From the NCBI GenBank assembly GCA_902167985.1, contig CABHNZ010000023.1, forward strand, positions 1 to 64,000: a stretch of 64,000 bases of DNA. The letters run 5' to 3'. The position numbers were made by a program, and so were the translations under genes. Position 1 is the first letter of the stretch. Each line of letters begins with the position of its first letter. Shown piece after piece: positions 18,392 through 28,024 of this stretch. The DNA is from Shinella sp. UYSO24 (GTDB lineage Bacteria > Pseudomonadota > Alphaproteobacteria > Rhizobiales > Rhizobiaceae). A model generated the notes under the pieces. It had not been told where the DNA came from. It ran no database searches and saw only the letters and a list, made by a program, of their open reading frames with translations.

Positions 18392-18990
18392 GTGTTCCGT
18401 GTACCGTTTCTCATTGCCGTGGCGCTCGTCGTTGCCTTTGGCGGCGGCATCTGGTCGACGCTGAAGGCGCTTGACGCGACGACAGGCTTCGGGGCGATCA
18501 AGCTTGGCCCCTGGGAGGCCTTTCCGCGGGCGCAGACCGCCGAGGCCGATCCTTATGCCAAATCGCACCGGGCCAATGCCGGAAAGCTGCTCTATGCCAG
18601 CGCCGAAGGCCTGACCTTTACCGCCTCGACCGATGATCGCGGCCAGAGGCTGAATTCCGCCTGCCGTTATACGGTGAGCGGCCAGACGCCCGCAGCGCGG
18701 CTCTGGACGCTCTATGCCAGCGGCGATGACGGCCAGCCGCCGGCGGCCGACAGCGCCTGCCGCGGGCGCTGAATTCCCGCACCATTATCCGGCCCGCCGA
18801 TGGCAGTCTCGAAATCGCCGTCTCGGCCGGCGCGCAGCCGGGCAACTGGCTTGCCGTGCCGACCGGCGCCTCGCCTTCCGGCCGGCCGTTTCTTCTGACG
18901 CTGACGCTTCTCGATACGCCGGCTGCCGGCAGTTCCGGCCTGCTCGATCTCTCGATGCCGAAGATCGACGCTCGGGGTGCGGCAATGGCT
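18392..18990 (+). pseudogene. DUF1214 domain protein, one to two frameshifts
   Basis: A membrane-anchored DUF1214 protein of about 200 residues. It begins FRVPFLIAVALVVAFGGGIW as a signal anchor, then DATTGFGAIKLGPWEAFP and AEADPYAKSHRAN, a conserved start of this Rhizobiales family. Function is unknown. A break near 18758 (ADSA-LPRALNSRT) is restored by one C. A second near 18975 would place the stop at 18988-18990, overlapping the next gene. GTG at 18392 follows a GCAGGGGGA site. Confidence 0.75.
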
Positions 18991-19781
18991 GAGTTGCACG
19001 ATAAGCCGCATGGCGGAGCGGCCCGCGAAACCGGGCTTCTGGCGCGCATTCTGCCGGAAAGCCTGCGGGTGCGGTTTTCGGCCGCCTTCGGCCATCATGG
19101 TCGAAAGCGGTTCGGCGAGCGTTCCACCGGGCTCGTTCTCTTCCTGCGCTCTCTCAAACGGCGGCCTTCGGCGGCGCATGTCGGGCATTCGGGCCGCTCG
19201 GAGCGCGGGCGCCTGCTGCTCGGCCTTGCCTATGCGGTGCTGACGGGGCTGATCGGTGCGGCCATCCTGCATCTCGTCATCATCCTGTCCTTGCCGCAGT
19301 TCAGCGATCGCGACGCCTTTACCCGGGTTCTGGCCGAGGGCGAGATCAACCAGTTCCACCGGCTCGGCGCCGTGCCGGATGCGGCCGGGCTGTCGAAGGA
19401 TGATCCCTTCCTTGATGTCGCCGTCTGCGGCTTTGATCTTTCCGAAAGCCCGATTCGGCTTTCCGGCGCCAATCCCGGCGTGCCCTTCTGGTCGCTCGGC
19501 ATATTCGACGGGCGTTCGGACGAGGTATTCAGCATCAATGACCGGACATCCGCCGATCGCTCCCTCGATGTGGTGATCGGCACGCCGCAGCAGCTGACGC
19601 AGCTGCGCAAGGCGCTGCCGGAGGGGCTGTCGCAATCGATCCTGGTGGAAAGCGCCGATACGGACGGTTTCGTCGTGTTGCGCGCCATGGCGCCGCGGCC
19701 AAGCGTTGAGCCCTTCGTCTCGGACTTCTCGACAAGGCAAGCTGTGCGCCTTTCGAATGGCGCGGCCGCAAAGGGTTCTGA
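18985..19781 (+). pseudogene. DUF1254 domain protein, one frameshift
   Basis: This is the partner of the preceding DUF1214 gene. The protein has one membrane helix (LAYAVLTGLIGAAILHLVII) after an unusually long basic N-terminus, then the DUF1254 core with INQFHRLGA, DPFLDVAVCGFDL and PFWSLGIFD. Function is unknown. A break near 19731 (DF-LDKASCAPFEW) restores a normal C-terminus ending GRKGF at 19781. The ATG at 18985 overlaps the end of the DUF1214 gene; the true start may lie nearer the membrane helix. Confidence 0.72.
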
Positions 19782-19841
19782 GACGAGCCACGAAAAAGGG
19801 CTCTGCGAGAGACGCCAGCCCTGGCGTCTCGTCATCTACCG

Positions 19842-20060
19842 TCAGTTCTGTTCGATGCGAACGGCGTGGTTTTCGGCCTTGCGATCCATCCGGTCATCGA
19901 AGCGCTCGTAGCGCACGCCGGTGAAGATCAGCACATCCGCTTCCAATGACAGCCGTTCTGCGCTCCTCCCGGAATGGTGGCCGGGACGGCCGATCTCGAC
20001 GCGCGGGGATTTTGGCGGATGGCTTTTGCGCCATGTATTCAATGTCACGATCTCTGCCAT
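19842..20060 (-). CDS. Small conserved rhizobial hypothetical protein
   Basis: A 72-residue basic protein with a conserved middle (ADVLIFTGVRYERFDD), a motif I have seen in short hypothetical proteins of Rhizobiaceae. No function is known and no membrane segment or signal is visible. It is the only credible gene between the DUF1254 and DUF2336 genes; the rest of 20061-20714 is non-coding. Confidence 0.6.
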   Translation of the reverse strand: MAEIVTLNTWRKSHPPKSPRVEIGRPGHHSGRSAERLSLEADVLIFTGVRYERFDDRMDRKAENHAVRIEQN

Positions 20061-20615
20061 GCTCGTCTCCGTTTGACGAATTCGAGACGGATGAAGACGG
20101 TTGCTATCTCACCCTGCCCCTCATGGGGCCGACGCTTGCCGCATCCTCACGCGGCCATCTGCGCCTTTCTCGTCAGCGTGCCCGGATTGCGGATACCACC
20201 TGATTTGCGTGGCAACGCCCGGTCAGGGCACATCGACATTTCAAAGCGGTCGATCCGTCCAGGCCGACCGTATTGCCGGCAAAAGTTGGCCGGTTCTTCG
20301 CTTCAATTCAGCCAGAGCAGGCTTAACAAGAAGTTAATGCTAATATTGCAACTTGTAACCTGTGCATGCTGGGCTTTGCCGGCGCCTTTGAAAGACAACC
20401 GTGACGTCGGCACGAGAACCACAACGCAGGCCGGATCGTTTGGTTCATATTTTTTCGACTGCGTCTGCTGCCTGACGGTTCCGGCCTTTCAGGCCGCCGC
20501 GGCAAATGCACTGCAAGCAATGATCCCGCCTCTATCCCACCTGTGGACAAACCTGTGCCAAAGCCCGCAATTGCAGCCTTTTGCGCGTGTCGAAACGAGG
20601 CGTTTTCACCGGGTG

Positions 20616-20645
20616 TTAACCCTTAAACGGTTAGCATCCGGTTAA
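20616..20645 (+). promoter_or_regulatory. TTAA-rich site resembling a CtrA box
   Basis: TTAA occurs at 20616, 20623 and 20642, with TTAG at 20631. The pair TTAG-N7-TTAA (20631-20645) has the exact spacing of the alphaproteobacterial CtrA consensus TTAA-N7-TTAA with one mismatch. It lies about 70 bases upstream of the DUF2336 start. Confidence 0.4.
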
Positions 20646-20714
20646 ACCAGCAGTCGGAGACAAGTACCACCTTCGGCGCCTCGGCTTTTGTATTGCGTAA
20701 GAACGAGTTTGCCC

Positions 20715-21884
20715 GTGACCAGCGAGTTTCGAGATCTTGAAAGGCCCGCGGCCATGCGTAACAAGGATGTGGTGCTGATGGCCACCGTGACGAGTTTCGA
20801 AAGCCTTCCGCATCCTTCGCGATCGGAGCTTCGACAATTCGCCGAACTGTTCTCGCCGCTGTTTCGCGCCTCCTCCGATGAAGCCCGCCGGCAGGCCGTG
20901 GCCGCACTTTCGCAGTCCCGACATGTGCCGCCGGCCGTCGCCTTCTTCATCGCCAGCCAGCCGATTGCCGTTTCCGCTCCCTTCCTGACTGCCTCCCCGT
21001 GCCTCACCAACGAGGCGCTGATCACGATTGCCAAGAGCCAGGGCGTCGACCATGCCCGCGCCATCGTCCGGCGTGAGAACCTTGCACCTGCCGTCATCGA
21101 TGCGCTGGTGGCGCTGCGCTACGAGCGCACCGCATCGTCCCAGATGACCGCGGCCGAGACGACCCAACCGGCGCGCGAAGGCAATATGCCGGCCGATATC
21201 GAGCCTTCGGCGCTCGACATGCTGGCCGGACCGATGGCGGCGGATGTCGAAGTGACCGAAACCGTGGAGGCCGCGATCGCGGAAGCGCGCGAGGCTGAAC
21301 GGATGCTGCGCGAGAACGAGTTACGCGACCGTCTCAAGCGGCTTGCCGGCCATAACGAGCGCAAGCCGGAGGACCGGCTCGGGCTGCGGACGCTTTCTTC
21401 AGTGCAGGCCGCACTTCTGGTTCGCTTTGCGCGGCTGCGCGATGCGGCGCATTTTGCCGGCGTGCTGGCCGATGCGCTTTCCTCCAGCCGGTGGCTGGCG
21501 GAACGGGTGCTGCTCGACGTTTCCGGCCTGCAGCTGGCGACCGTGCTGAAGGGCTTGCATACGGAGCGCGCCGACGCGACCTATATCCTGCAGCGCTTCT
21601 ACGACCATCTTGCGGAGACGAAGGCCGGTATCAACCGCGTCGATGTCTTGTGGGACGGGCTCGATGAGGACCAGTGCGGACGCAGGCTCGAAAGCTGGCG
21701 CCGCGCCGACCGCTATACGCATGCACCGGCGCATGAGCAGATCCGGGTTTCGGAATTTGCGCTCGGCAATACGGATGCACCGGTCGAAGAGGCTGCGGAG
21801 AGCGCCGATACGGCGCCTGCGCAGATCCGGCCGCTGCGCACCACGGCCAGCCTGCGCCGCGCCTCAGGGCATCGCGGGCGCTAG
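20715..21884 (+). CDS. DUF2336 domain protein
   Basis: A protein of about 389 residues. The N-terminal part (DVVLMATVTSFESLPHPSRSELRQFAELFSPLFR) matches the alphaproteobacterial DUF2336 family of helical-repeat proteins of unknown function. The C-terminus is acidic and then basic. The GTG at 20715 is preferred because the family N-terminus (SEFRDLERP) begins there; TTG at 20688 and ATG at 20754 are alternatives. Its stop overlaps that of the convergent DUF1491 gene by a few bases. The frame is intact. Confidence 0.8.
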   Translation: MTSEFRDLERPAAMRNKDVVLMATVTSFESLPHPSRSELRQFAELFSPLFRASSDEARRQAVAALSQSRHVPPAVAFFIASQPIAVSAPFLTASPCLTNEALITIAKSQGVDHARAIVRRENLAPAVIDALVALRYERTASSQMTAAETTQPAREGNMPADIEPSALDMLAGPMAADVEVTETVEAAIAEAREAERMLRENELRDRLKRLAGHNERKPEDRLGLRTLSSVQAALLVRFARLRDAAHFAGVLADALSSSRWLAERVLLDVSGLQLATVLKGLHTERADATYILQRFYDHLAETKAGINRVDVLWDGLDEDQCGRRLESWRRADRYTHAPAHEQIRVSEFALGNTDAPVEEAAESADTAPAQIRPLRTTASLRRASGHRGR

Positions 21885-22225
21885 TCTTCCTTCACCACCA
21901 CAAGCAGATCGGCGGCATCGTCGATTTCCAGCTCGACCAGCCAGAGATCAGGATCGAAGCGCAATTCGCGGTCGATCAGCTCCTGCACCGCAGCCGCCTC
22001 GGCCCGCTCCAGCCTGATCTCGAAACGGCGCGAACCATCATCGCCGGCATCGAAGAAATTCTGCGGCGCCGGGGCATAGAGTGTTTCTGTGCCATCGCGA
22101 AACCGCTGGCGGATGAAGACCGCTCCTGCCTCATCGGCACCGCGATGTTCGATCGCCGCAAAGCCGCCCATGGAAAACACACGCCGGGTCAGGGCGGAAA
22201 TGAAGAGTTCTGATTTCAGGCGCAT
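21881..22225 (-). CDS. DUF1491 family protein
   Basis: A 114-residue protein with the DUF1491 pattern: RLKSELFISALTRRVFSMGG, GAVFIRQRFRDGTETLYAPAP and a C-terminal ELIDRELRFDPDLWLVELE. Function is unknown and the protein looks soluble. It follows the peptidoglycan-binding protein gene on the same strand after about 80 bases, a possible operon with the kinase upstream. The frame is intact. Confidence 0.85.
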   Translation of the reverse strand: MRLKSELFISALTRRVFSMGGFAAIEHRGADEAGAVFIRQRFRDGTETLYAPAPQNFFDAGDDGSRRFEIRLERAEAAAVQELIDRELRFDPDLWLVELEIDDAADLLVVVKED

Positions 22226-22304
22226 GGGTTTCGTCTTGTAAATTGAGTGGGCCGAAGGACGTTGCCTTACTCCAGCACATGCGGCCCAAGCCCCCTGCCC
22301 CGCC

Positions 22305-23701
22305 TTACAGCGCGCCGATCGCTCTCAGCTTCTGGAGGACCATCGGGTTGGGCTCGCCGGTTTCCGGCAGGCGGTAGTGGCGTTCGAAGCGGCGGATGGC
22401 TTCCTTCGTGTCGCGGTCGGCATAGCCGCTGACGCGCACATCGGCATAGGCGATGTTGGAGAGGCCACGCTGGATCTGCAGCACGAGATCGGCGGCCGGT
22501 GCCGTGGCGGGAGCGGAAACCCGTGTCGCGGCGACCGCATGCAGCGGCGGCGCCGAGACGGCCTGACGGGCCGCATTCGGGCGCACGCTGCCGACCGGAA
22601 TATCGGCGGGCGGCGTCACATTTGCACCGTGCGACTGGGCACGGATGGCGGCTGCGACCGGATCGTCGCTTCTCAGCGCCACGTTTTCGCGCGGACGGGT
22701 GGCGGGCATGGCCTGTCTCAGCGGCAGGCTTGCCGGCTGGAGCGTGGCTGGCTGGGCCGTCGCTGGCTGGGGTGCCGCACGCTGGTTGTTCTGGTTCTGG
22801 CTTTGGGCGCGGGTGTTGGCGCCAAGTTCAGCCGGTGCCGGACGCGGGGTCGGCAGGGCAACGGTGTTGCTCCGGGCCTGCGGCGACTGGGCAAAAGCTG
22901 CGGTTCCCGTCGATTGACCGGAGGCATCGGCAATCGCCTGTGCCACCGGATCGAGGCCGGCTGGTTGATTTTGTGCAGCGACGGGTGCAGTCAGGGCCGG
23001 CAGGCCCTGCGCGCGCGACTGCGACTGGAGCGCTGCCAGCAGTTCCGGCGTCGCCTCGCCGGTGCTGTCAAAACCCATTTTCTGCTGGTAGGTCAGGATC
23101 GCCTTCGAGGTGCGCGAGCCGGCAAGGCCATCGGTTGCCCCATCATAGAGGCCGCGACGGGCAAGCTCTGCCTGAACGGCGGCGACAAGCTCATGCGAGC
23201 CCGCCGCATAGACCGGATCACCGGCGGCAACCGGCTGGATCGGTGCGTAGGGGCCTGAATTGTGGGCACCGAGCTGAGAGGCAGCCTGCGCGCCAGACGA
23301 TGTACCGGACGCGGTGCTCTGGGCAATGTTCGGCTGGCCCGCCGCTGCGCCTGGCTCACCTGTGTCTGGGCATTGGCAAGCTGCGGATTGTCGGAGGCGC
23401 GCTCGATGCGGAAGGTCGTCACGTCGGCTGCCACATCGTGGTGGATGCGACGGAAGCCGGGCATGGCGTTCGGGTCGTTCGGATCACGCGTTGCCCAGAA
23501 GGGCGCGGGATGGCCTTCCGGCTGATACCAGAGGGCATTGGCGGCGACGAAGGAGAAAAGCACGCCAAAGGCGGCTATGCCGAGCACCGGCTTCGGGTGC
23601 CGGCCAAGAATGGTACCGGCGGCGAGAAGCGCGCGCAGGGGAAGCCCCGGCGCGGCTGCCGGCTTCCTCCTGTCAGGCGATTTTCGCTTCCGAGCGGCCA
23701 T
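22305..23701 (-). pseudogene. Membrane-anchored peptidoglycan-binding protein, one frameshift
   Basis: A protein of about 465 residues. A membrane helix lies near residue 40 (VLGIAAFGVLFSFVAANALW). Two PG_binding_1-type repeats are visible: one near 23090-23190 (ELVAAVQAELARRGLYDGATDGLAGSRT in outline) and one at the C-terminus (LVLQIQRGLSNIAYADVRV, TKEAIRRFERHYRLP). They are joined by a long Gln/Ala/Pro linker. A break near 23338 (QRRA-GQPNIAQ) needs one G. The ATG at 23701 lies inside the end of the kinase gene (overlap of 29 bases), so the two are probably co-translated. Confidence 0.82.
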
Positions 23702-25397
23702 CCGCAAATCCCTTTTCGTCCGTCATGGTCGTCTGCGACGTCGCATCCAGTCGTGCCCCAAGGCTCGCCCCGAGGCCTGCCTGGAGAACGGCCTGCGCCG
23801 TCGATACAGTCGCCGGCCGCGACCCTTGCGCCTGCCGGGCGCTCATCAGCCGCGGCGGGAATTCCACTCTTTCATAGCCCGTCCGGGCGGCAGTGTCTGC
23901 CCCGGCTGCGGCGTCACCCACGGTTTCCGTCATGCCGCCCGCCGCGTCTTCGGTTGCGGCGTCCATCACGCCGGAGCCATCGACCGGCAGCGTGATGGTG
24001 ACAAGCGTGCCCTCGCCCGGCTTCGAAGCGATCTCGAAGCGGCCGCCATGCAGCGCCACGAGGCCCTTGACCAGCGACAGGCCGAGGCCCGTGCCCTCAT
24101 AGGAGCGGTTGTAATCGTTCTGCACCTGCATGAAGGGCTGGCCGAGAAGCGCCAGCTTGTCCTCGGCAATGCCGATGCCGGTATCGCTGACGGAGATCAC
24201 CAGATCCGCCCCGCGCACGGTTGCATCCAGAGAGACGACGCCGCCCTTGCCGGTGAACTTGATGGCATTGCCGGCAAGATTGATGAGGATCTGCTGTACC
24301 GCCCGGCGGTCTGCGACGGCCTCGCCGAGGCCGCGCGCAGTGCGGGCTGTCAGCGTCACGCCCTTGTCGCGGGCCGTCAGGTCCAGCATGGCGCGGCAGG
24401 TCTCGATCACCTCTTCGACAAGGAAGGGTTCCGTCACCAGTTCGTAACGGCCGGCCTCGATGCGCGACATGTCGAGCATGGTGTTGACGACCGAGAGCAG
24501 ATGGGCGCCCGACTGGCGGATCAGCCCGACATATTCGCGCTGGCGATCGTTTTCGAGCTTGCCGAAATACTCGCCGGCCAGAACATCGGAGAAACCGAGA
24601 ATGGCATTGAGCGGCGTACGCATCTCATGGCTGACGGCGGCAAGGAAGCGCGACTTGGTCTCATGCGCCGAGCGGGCTTCCGCATGGCTTGCAGCGGCCT
24701 CGGCACGCAGCATTTCCTCGCGGGCGAGATCGCTTGCCTGGGCAAAGATCTGCACGAGATTGCCTTCCGCATCGCGGATCGCCGTCAGATCGAAATTCAG
24801 GTGCTGGAACTGGCGGCCGTTGAGGGCCGACTGTGCCGCCGAATGGGAGAGCGCGACGCGGATCTCGACCAGAATGCTGTTTGCGCCCTGACGCAGGCTG
24901 TCGACCGCCTGGACGAGACCGATGCGATCCGACACATGGACGCGCTCGGCCAGAAGCTCGCCTTCCGCCTCGCGCAGGGTCTGCGGGAAGAGATTGCGGT
25001 CGCGGCCGCCGACGCGCAGCACGCGGCCCTGCGGATCGATGACCAGCGACAGGCCGGGGCAGGCATTGAAGGCGAAATCCTCGACCGGCCGGCGGGCGAT
25101 GGCATTGCTCTCGGCACGCTCGCGGCGCGGAAGCGAAAAGGCAATCGCGGCGGCGATCAGCATGACGGAAAGGACAAGGGCAGCACCGACCGGCAGCGCC
25201 TGGCCCGTCGGCAGGAGAAAGGTCATGGCGGCAGGCACGACGACGAACGCGGCGGCACCGGACAGGATAAGGCCACGCAGGAAGGCGATATCCCGTTCGC
25301 GGGCAGCCTCTCCTTCTCCAAGGCGGGTCAACCAGCGAGCGGCGGCCTCATCGACCATTCCGACCGCCTTCCCGGCAATGTTACTCAATACGCGCAC
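23673..25397 (-). CDS. DivJ/PleC-like membrane sensor histidine kinase
   Basis: A 574-residue kinase. Two membrane helices lie near residues 45-90, a PAS-like domain at 105-225, HisKA at 240-310 with the phospho-His in VSHEMRTPLNAILGFSDV, and HATPase at 345-465 with NLAGNAIKF, DTGIGI and GTGLGLSLVKGL. The stretch REYVGLIRQSGAHLLSVVNT followed by MLDMSRIEAGRYEL is characteristic of the DivJ/PleC/PdhS kinases that set DivK/CtrA phosphorylation in Rhizobiales. Assignment to one member is inference. Start is GTG at 25397. The frame is intact. Confidence 0.82.
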   Translation of the reverse strand: MRVLSNIAGKAVGMVDEAAARWLTRLGEGEAARERDIAFLRGLILSGAAAFVVVPAAMTFLLPTGQALPVGAALVLSVMLIAAAIAFSLPRRERAESNAIARRPVEDFAFNACPGLSLVIDPQGRVLRVGGRDRNLFPQTLREAEGELLAERVHVSDRIGLVQAVDSLRQGANSILVEIRVALSHSAAQSALNGRQFQHLNFDLTAIRDAEGNLVQIFAQASDLAREEMLRAEAAASHAEARSAHETKSRFLAAVSHEMRTPLNAILGFSDVLAGEYFGKLENDRQREYVGLIRQSGAHLLSVVNTMLDMSRIEAGRYELVTEPFLVEEVIETCRAMLDLTARDKGVTLTARTARGLGEAVADRRAVQQILINLAGNAIKFTGKGGVVSLDATVRGADLVISVSDTGIGIAEDKLALLGQPFMQVQNDYNRSYEGTGLGLSLVKGLVALHGGRFEIASKPGEGTLVTITLPVDGSGVMDAATEDAAGGMTETVGDAAAGADTAARTGYERVEFPPRLMSARQAQGSRPATVSTAQAVLQAGLGASLGARLDATSQTTMTDEKGFADGRSEAKIA

Positions 25398-25910
25398 GCA
25401 AAACCCTGACGCAAAACTTTCAGAAACTCACGGCTGCACTCTAGGCGCCGGCCGCTTAAGGAAAGGATAAAAGCCGAGATTCGCACGGCTTCGGGAAGGC
25501 CCGTTTTGCCCTCCTGGAGCAAAATGGGACGGCCTTTTCCGGTCATGGTTAACGGGGCGTAAGCGACGGAATAGGTTTGATTTTTCCTGACACATTAATC
25601 TTTGTGGCAGCCGCTTGCGGCAAAAGTCCCGGTATCCTCGAAGGCCTGCCTCACTTATGCTTAACGGGTAAGCCTAGAGTTGTCGTCAAATGCCGGGGAA
25701 AGGCCGCAGGAGATGGACGATCGTTCAAATTTTACGCAAATTTTCTGAAAATTGCGACGCCGGCGTCAAACCGGCATTCGCTTCCGGGCGTAGAAGGGTG
25801 TTCAAGACCGGCACAGGCAAAACCAGAACCGGCAAACAAAAAGGCAGGCGGCACGAAGGGGCATAAAGATCCCGAGGCACGACCAGCCATAAAACAGGCG
25901 GACCGAAACG
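25398..25910. other. Intergenic region with TTAAC motifs
   Basis: No gene is supported in these 513 bases between divergent genes. GGTTAACGGGGCGTAAG near 25546 and GCTTAACGGGTAAGC near 25658 are similar to each other. They may be promoter elements for the kinase or the DUF5330 gene. Confidence 0.4.
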
Positions 25911-26507
25911 ATGTGGTTTCTGATCAAGGCAAGCGTGTTCTTCACGGCGGTACTGGTGGTGCTTTCCTTCTTCAGCAACCAGCAGCCGACGGCCGCAGAC
26001 AGCATGAACCAGACGCTGAAAGTGGGCGATGCCATCACCGCCGCAACCGGCGCCTATCAATATGTCTCGTCGCTCTGCGATGAAAAACCCGAGGTCTGCG
26101 AAAAGGGCGCCTCCACCTTCGCCTTTCTCGGCGAGCGGGCCCGCGAAGGCGCCAAAGTGGCCTATGAGCTGATCGACCAGCATTTGGCGATGGCTCGCAC
26201 CCGACGAATGCGAGTGACAAGACGGGTGTAAACGACAAGCGCGCAAATGCTGCTGCTGTCGACCCCATCTCCGCCGCGATCAGGGCTTCTGATGTAAAGC
26301 CGGGCATCACGGTTGCCGCCACCGGTGCGGCTCCTCAGAAATCCGGCCTCTATATGCCGATCGTCGTCGACCCGACCTACCAGCCGCTGCCGGCCAAGGT
26401 GAATGCCGACGAACGCTTGCCTCGGCCGCGATCTTCACACCGGAACGATCCCGTCCAGCATTCCGCTCGCCAATATCCCGCTGCCGACGCGCCGCCCGGT
26501 CAACTGA
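25911..26507 (+). pseudogene. DUF5330 domain protein, about three frameshifts
   Basis: The N-terminus MWFLIKASVFFTAVLVVLSF is a signal anchor typical of DUF5330 proteins, followed by DAITAATGAYQYVSSLCDEK and PEVCEKG. Read across breaks near 26180, 26412 and 26445 the protein continues with SGLYMPIVVDPTYQPLPAK and ends IPLANIPLPTRRPVN at the TGA at 26505-26507. Function is unknown. It sits just upstream of sufE on the same strand. Confidence 0.72.
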
Positions 26508-26676
26508 ACGAAATTGCAAAGGGCGATCCGTGCCCGATGCCAGACTGCCTGACTACTTACTGCCTGAACTTCAGCACATGCTGGCGCGTGGGGAGCGATC
26601 CTCACGGCGATTTTTTTTGCTTTCATCACCAGCGTCAGCGCCTATATGAAGCGGCAGAGACAAAACCGGAGCGCCC

Positions 26677-27099
26677 ATGGCCAGCCTCGAACAGATCATC
26701 GACGATTTCGCCTTCCTGGACGACTGGGAAGACCGCTACCGCTATGTTATCGAGCTTGGAAAGCAGCTGCCGGACCTTGCCGACGACAAGAAGACGGCGG
26801 AAAACAAGGTGCAGGGCTGTGCCAGCCAGGTCTGGCTCGTCAGCCATGTCGAAGGCGGCGATGATCCTGTGATGACCTTCGAGGGTGATTCCGACGCGCA
26901 TATCGTGCGCGGCCTCGTCGCCATCGTGCTGGCCACCTATTCCGGCAAGACGGCTTCCGAAATCGCCGAGACCGACGCGATCGAAATTTTCGACCGGATC
27001 GGGCTTGTCGAACATCTGTCATCGCAGCGCGCCAATGGCTTGCGCTCGATGATCAAGCGGATCCGCGAAGAGGCGATCCGGACGAAGGCCGCGGCTTAA
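26677..27099 (+). CDS. sufE: SufE-family sulfur acceptor
   Basis: A 140-residue SufE protein. It accepts sulfur from the cysteine desulfurase SufS for Fe-S cluster assembly. Visible family features are FLDDWEDRYRYVIELGKQLP, the catalytic cysteine in KVQGCASQVWL, and GLVEHLSSQRANGLRSM. The gene stands alone, away from a suf operon, as is common in rhizobia. The frame is intact. Confidence 0.92.
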   Translation: MASLEQIIDDFAFLDDWEDRYRYVIELGKQLPDLADDKKTAENKVQGCASQVWLVSHVEGGDDPVMTFEGDSDAHIVRGLVAIVLATYSGKTASEIAETDAIEIFDRIGLVEHLSSQRANGLRSMIKRIREEAIRTKAAA

Positions 27100-27136
27100 C
27101 GCCGCGCGCTCCTCACACTCCCTCCCCCCTCACCCC

Positions 27137-28024
27137 TCACCCGATTTTCGGCCGGTAATCCGTATCGCCCCAGCGATGGGTGCGACGGGTCGGTCTCTCG
27201 GGCGGCGGGGCATAGTGGCGGGCGAGCGACAGAAGTGCTGCCCGCAGCATGAGCTTGGCGGAACGGGCCGGCCATTGGCGCTCGCGCTCGATCAGTTCCA
27301 GCCCCTTGGCAAAACAGCAGACATCCATGGCGACGCCGGAAAGCTCCGGCCCGAGCGCGTCCACTGCCTCACCGAAGCGTTTGCGGGCGGCGATGGCGCT
27401 ATCGGCAATATCGTGTCCGCCGGCGGGAATGCCGCCTGCGCCGCGGCTGCGGGCAGAAAGGCGCGGCTCCCATGAGGCGGTGATGCGCGGCTGGAGCTGG
27501 CCGCGGGTGAAATCCGCCGCCAGTCTTTCGCCGGCGCCGATCGCCTCGTCAGACATATAGGGCCGGCCGTCACGATCCTTCAGCCGCGCGACGCTCGACA
27601 GGGGTGAATCGTCGAGATTGCGGCGCACCGGATGCCGGGCGCCATCGATCTCGGCCACACCTGCCGCGATCTCGCCGTGCTGGGCGATGAAACCATCCTC
27701 CACCTCCGAGAGCGCGCGGCGCAGGAAGGACCGGGCCTCGGCGCTGGCGCGGATCATTCCGCCATCGATCTCGACCAGACCGAGCGACAGGGCCTCATCC
27801 ACCAGCGCCTGCGGCCAGATACGCGTATCGGCGCCGGCAAGACGAAGGGCATCCTGCGCCTGCCCTTGCCCCTGTCCGCGCCCTTGCCCTTGCCCCTGCC
27901 CGGCAATCTGCCGCGGGGAGCCGAGGATAAGCCGGACGAAGGCGACGAGCTGGCGTTTCGACGATTTCTGCATGTTCGGGGATGTGGCGGGGGCGGGACG
28001 GACGGTTTTCCTGCGATCAGTCAT
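27137..28024 (-). CDS. DUF6456 domain protein with Gly-Gln repeat
   Basis: A protein of about 295 residues. The N-terminal region is basic (MTDRRKTVRPAPATSPN) and is followed by an in-frame repeat of Gly-Gln/Arg-Gln dipeptides (nt about 27845-27905). The C-terminal half (DSAIAARKRFGEAVDALGPE, VCCFAKGLELIERERQWPARSAK) is the DUF6456 domain of alphaproteobacteria, related to DNA-binding helical domains. Its ATG (28024-28022) overlaps the TGA of the preceding DnaA-domain-like gene (ATGACTGA), so the two are translationally coupled. Function is unknown. The frame is intact. Confidence 0.8.
   Translation of the reverse strand: MTDRRKTVRPAPATSPNMQKSSKRQLVAFVRLILGSPRQIAGQGQGQGRGQGQGQAQDALRLAGADTRIWPQALVDEALSLGLVEIDGGMIRASAEARSFLRRALSEVEDGFIAQHGEIAAGVAEIDGARHPVRRNLDDSPLSSVARLKDRDGRPYMSDEAIGAGERLAADFTRGQLQPRITASWEPRLSARSRGAGGIPAGGHDIADSAIAARKRFGEAVDALGPELSGVAMDVCCFAKGLELIERERQWPARSAKLMLRAALLSLARHYAPPPERPTRRTHRWGDTDYRPKIG

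Noticed and set aside
23538..25409. Plus-strand open frame of over 600 codons
   Set aside because: It is antisense to the histidine kinase, which has all expected motifs. GC-rich codon bias opens such shadow frames.
25577..26083. Plus-strand open frame overlapping the start of the DUF5330 gene
   Set aside because: It has no conserved features, and the DUF5330 signal anchor is in a different frame.
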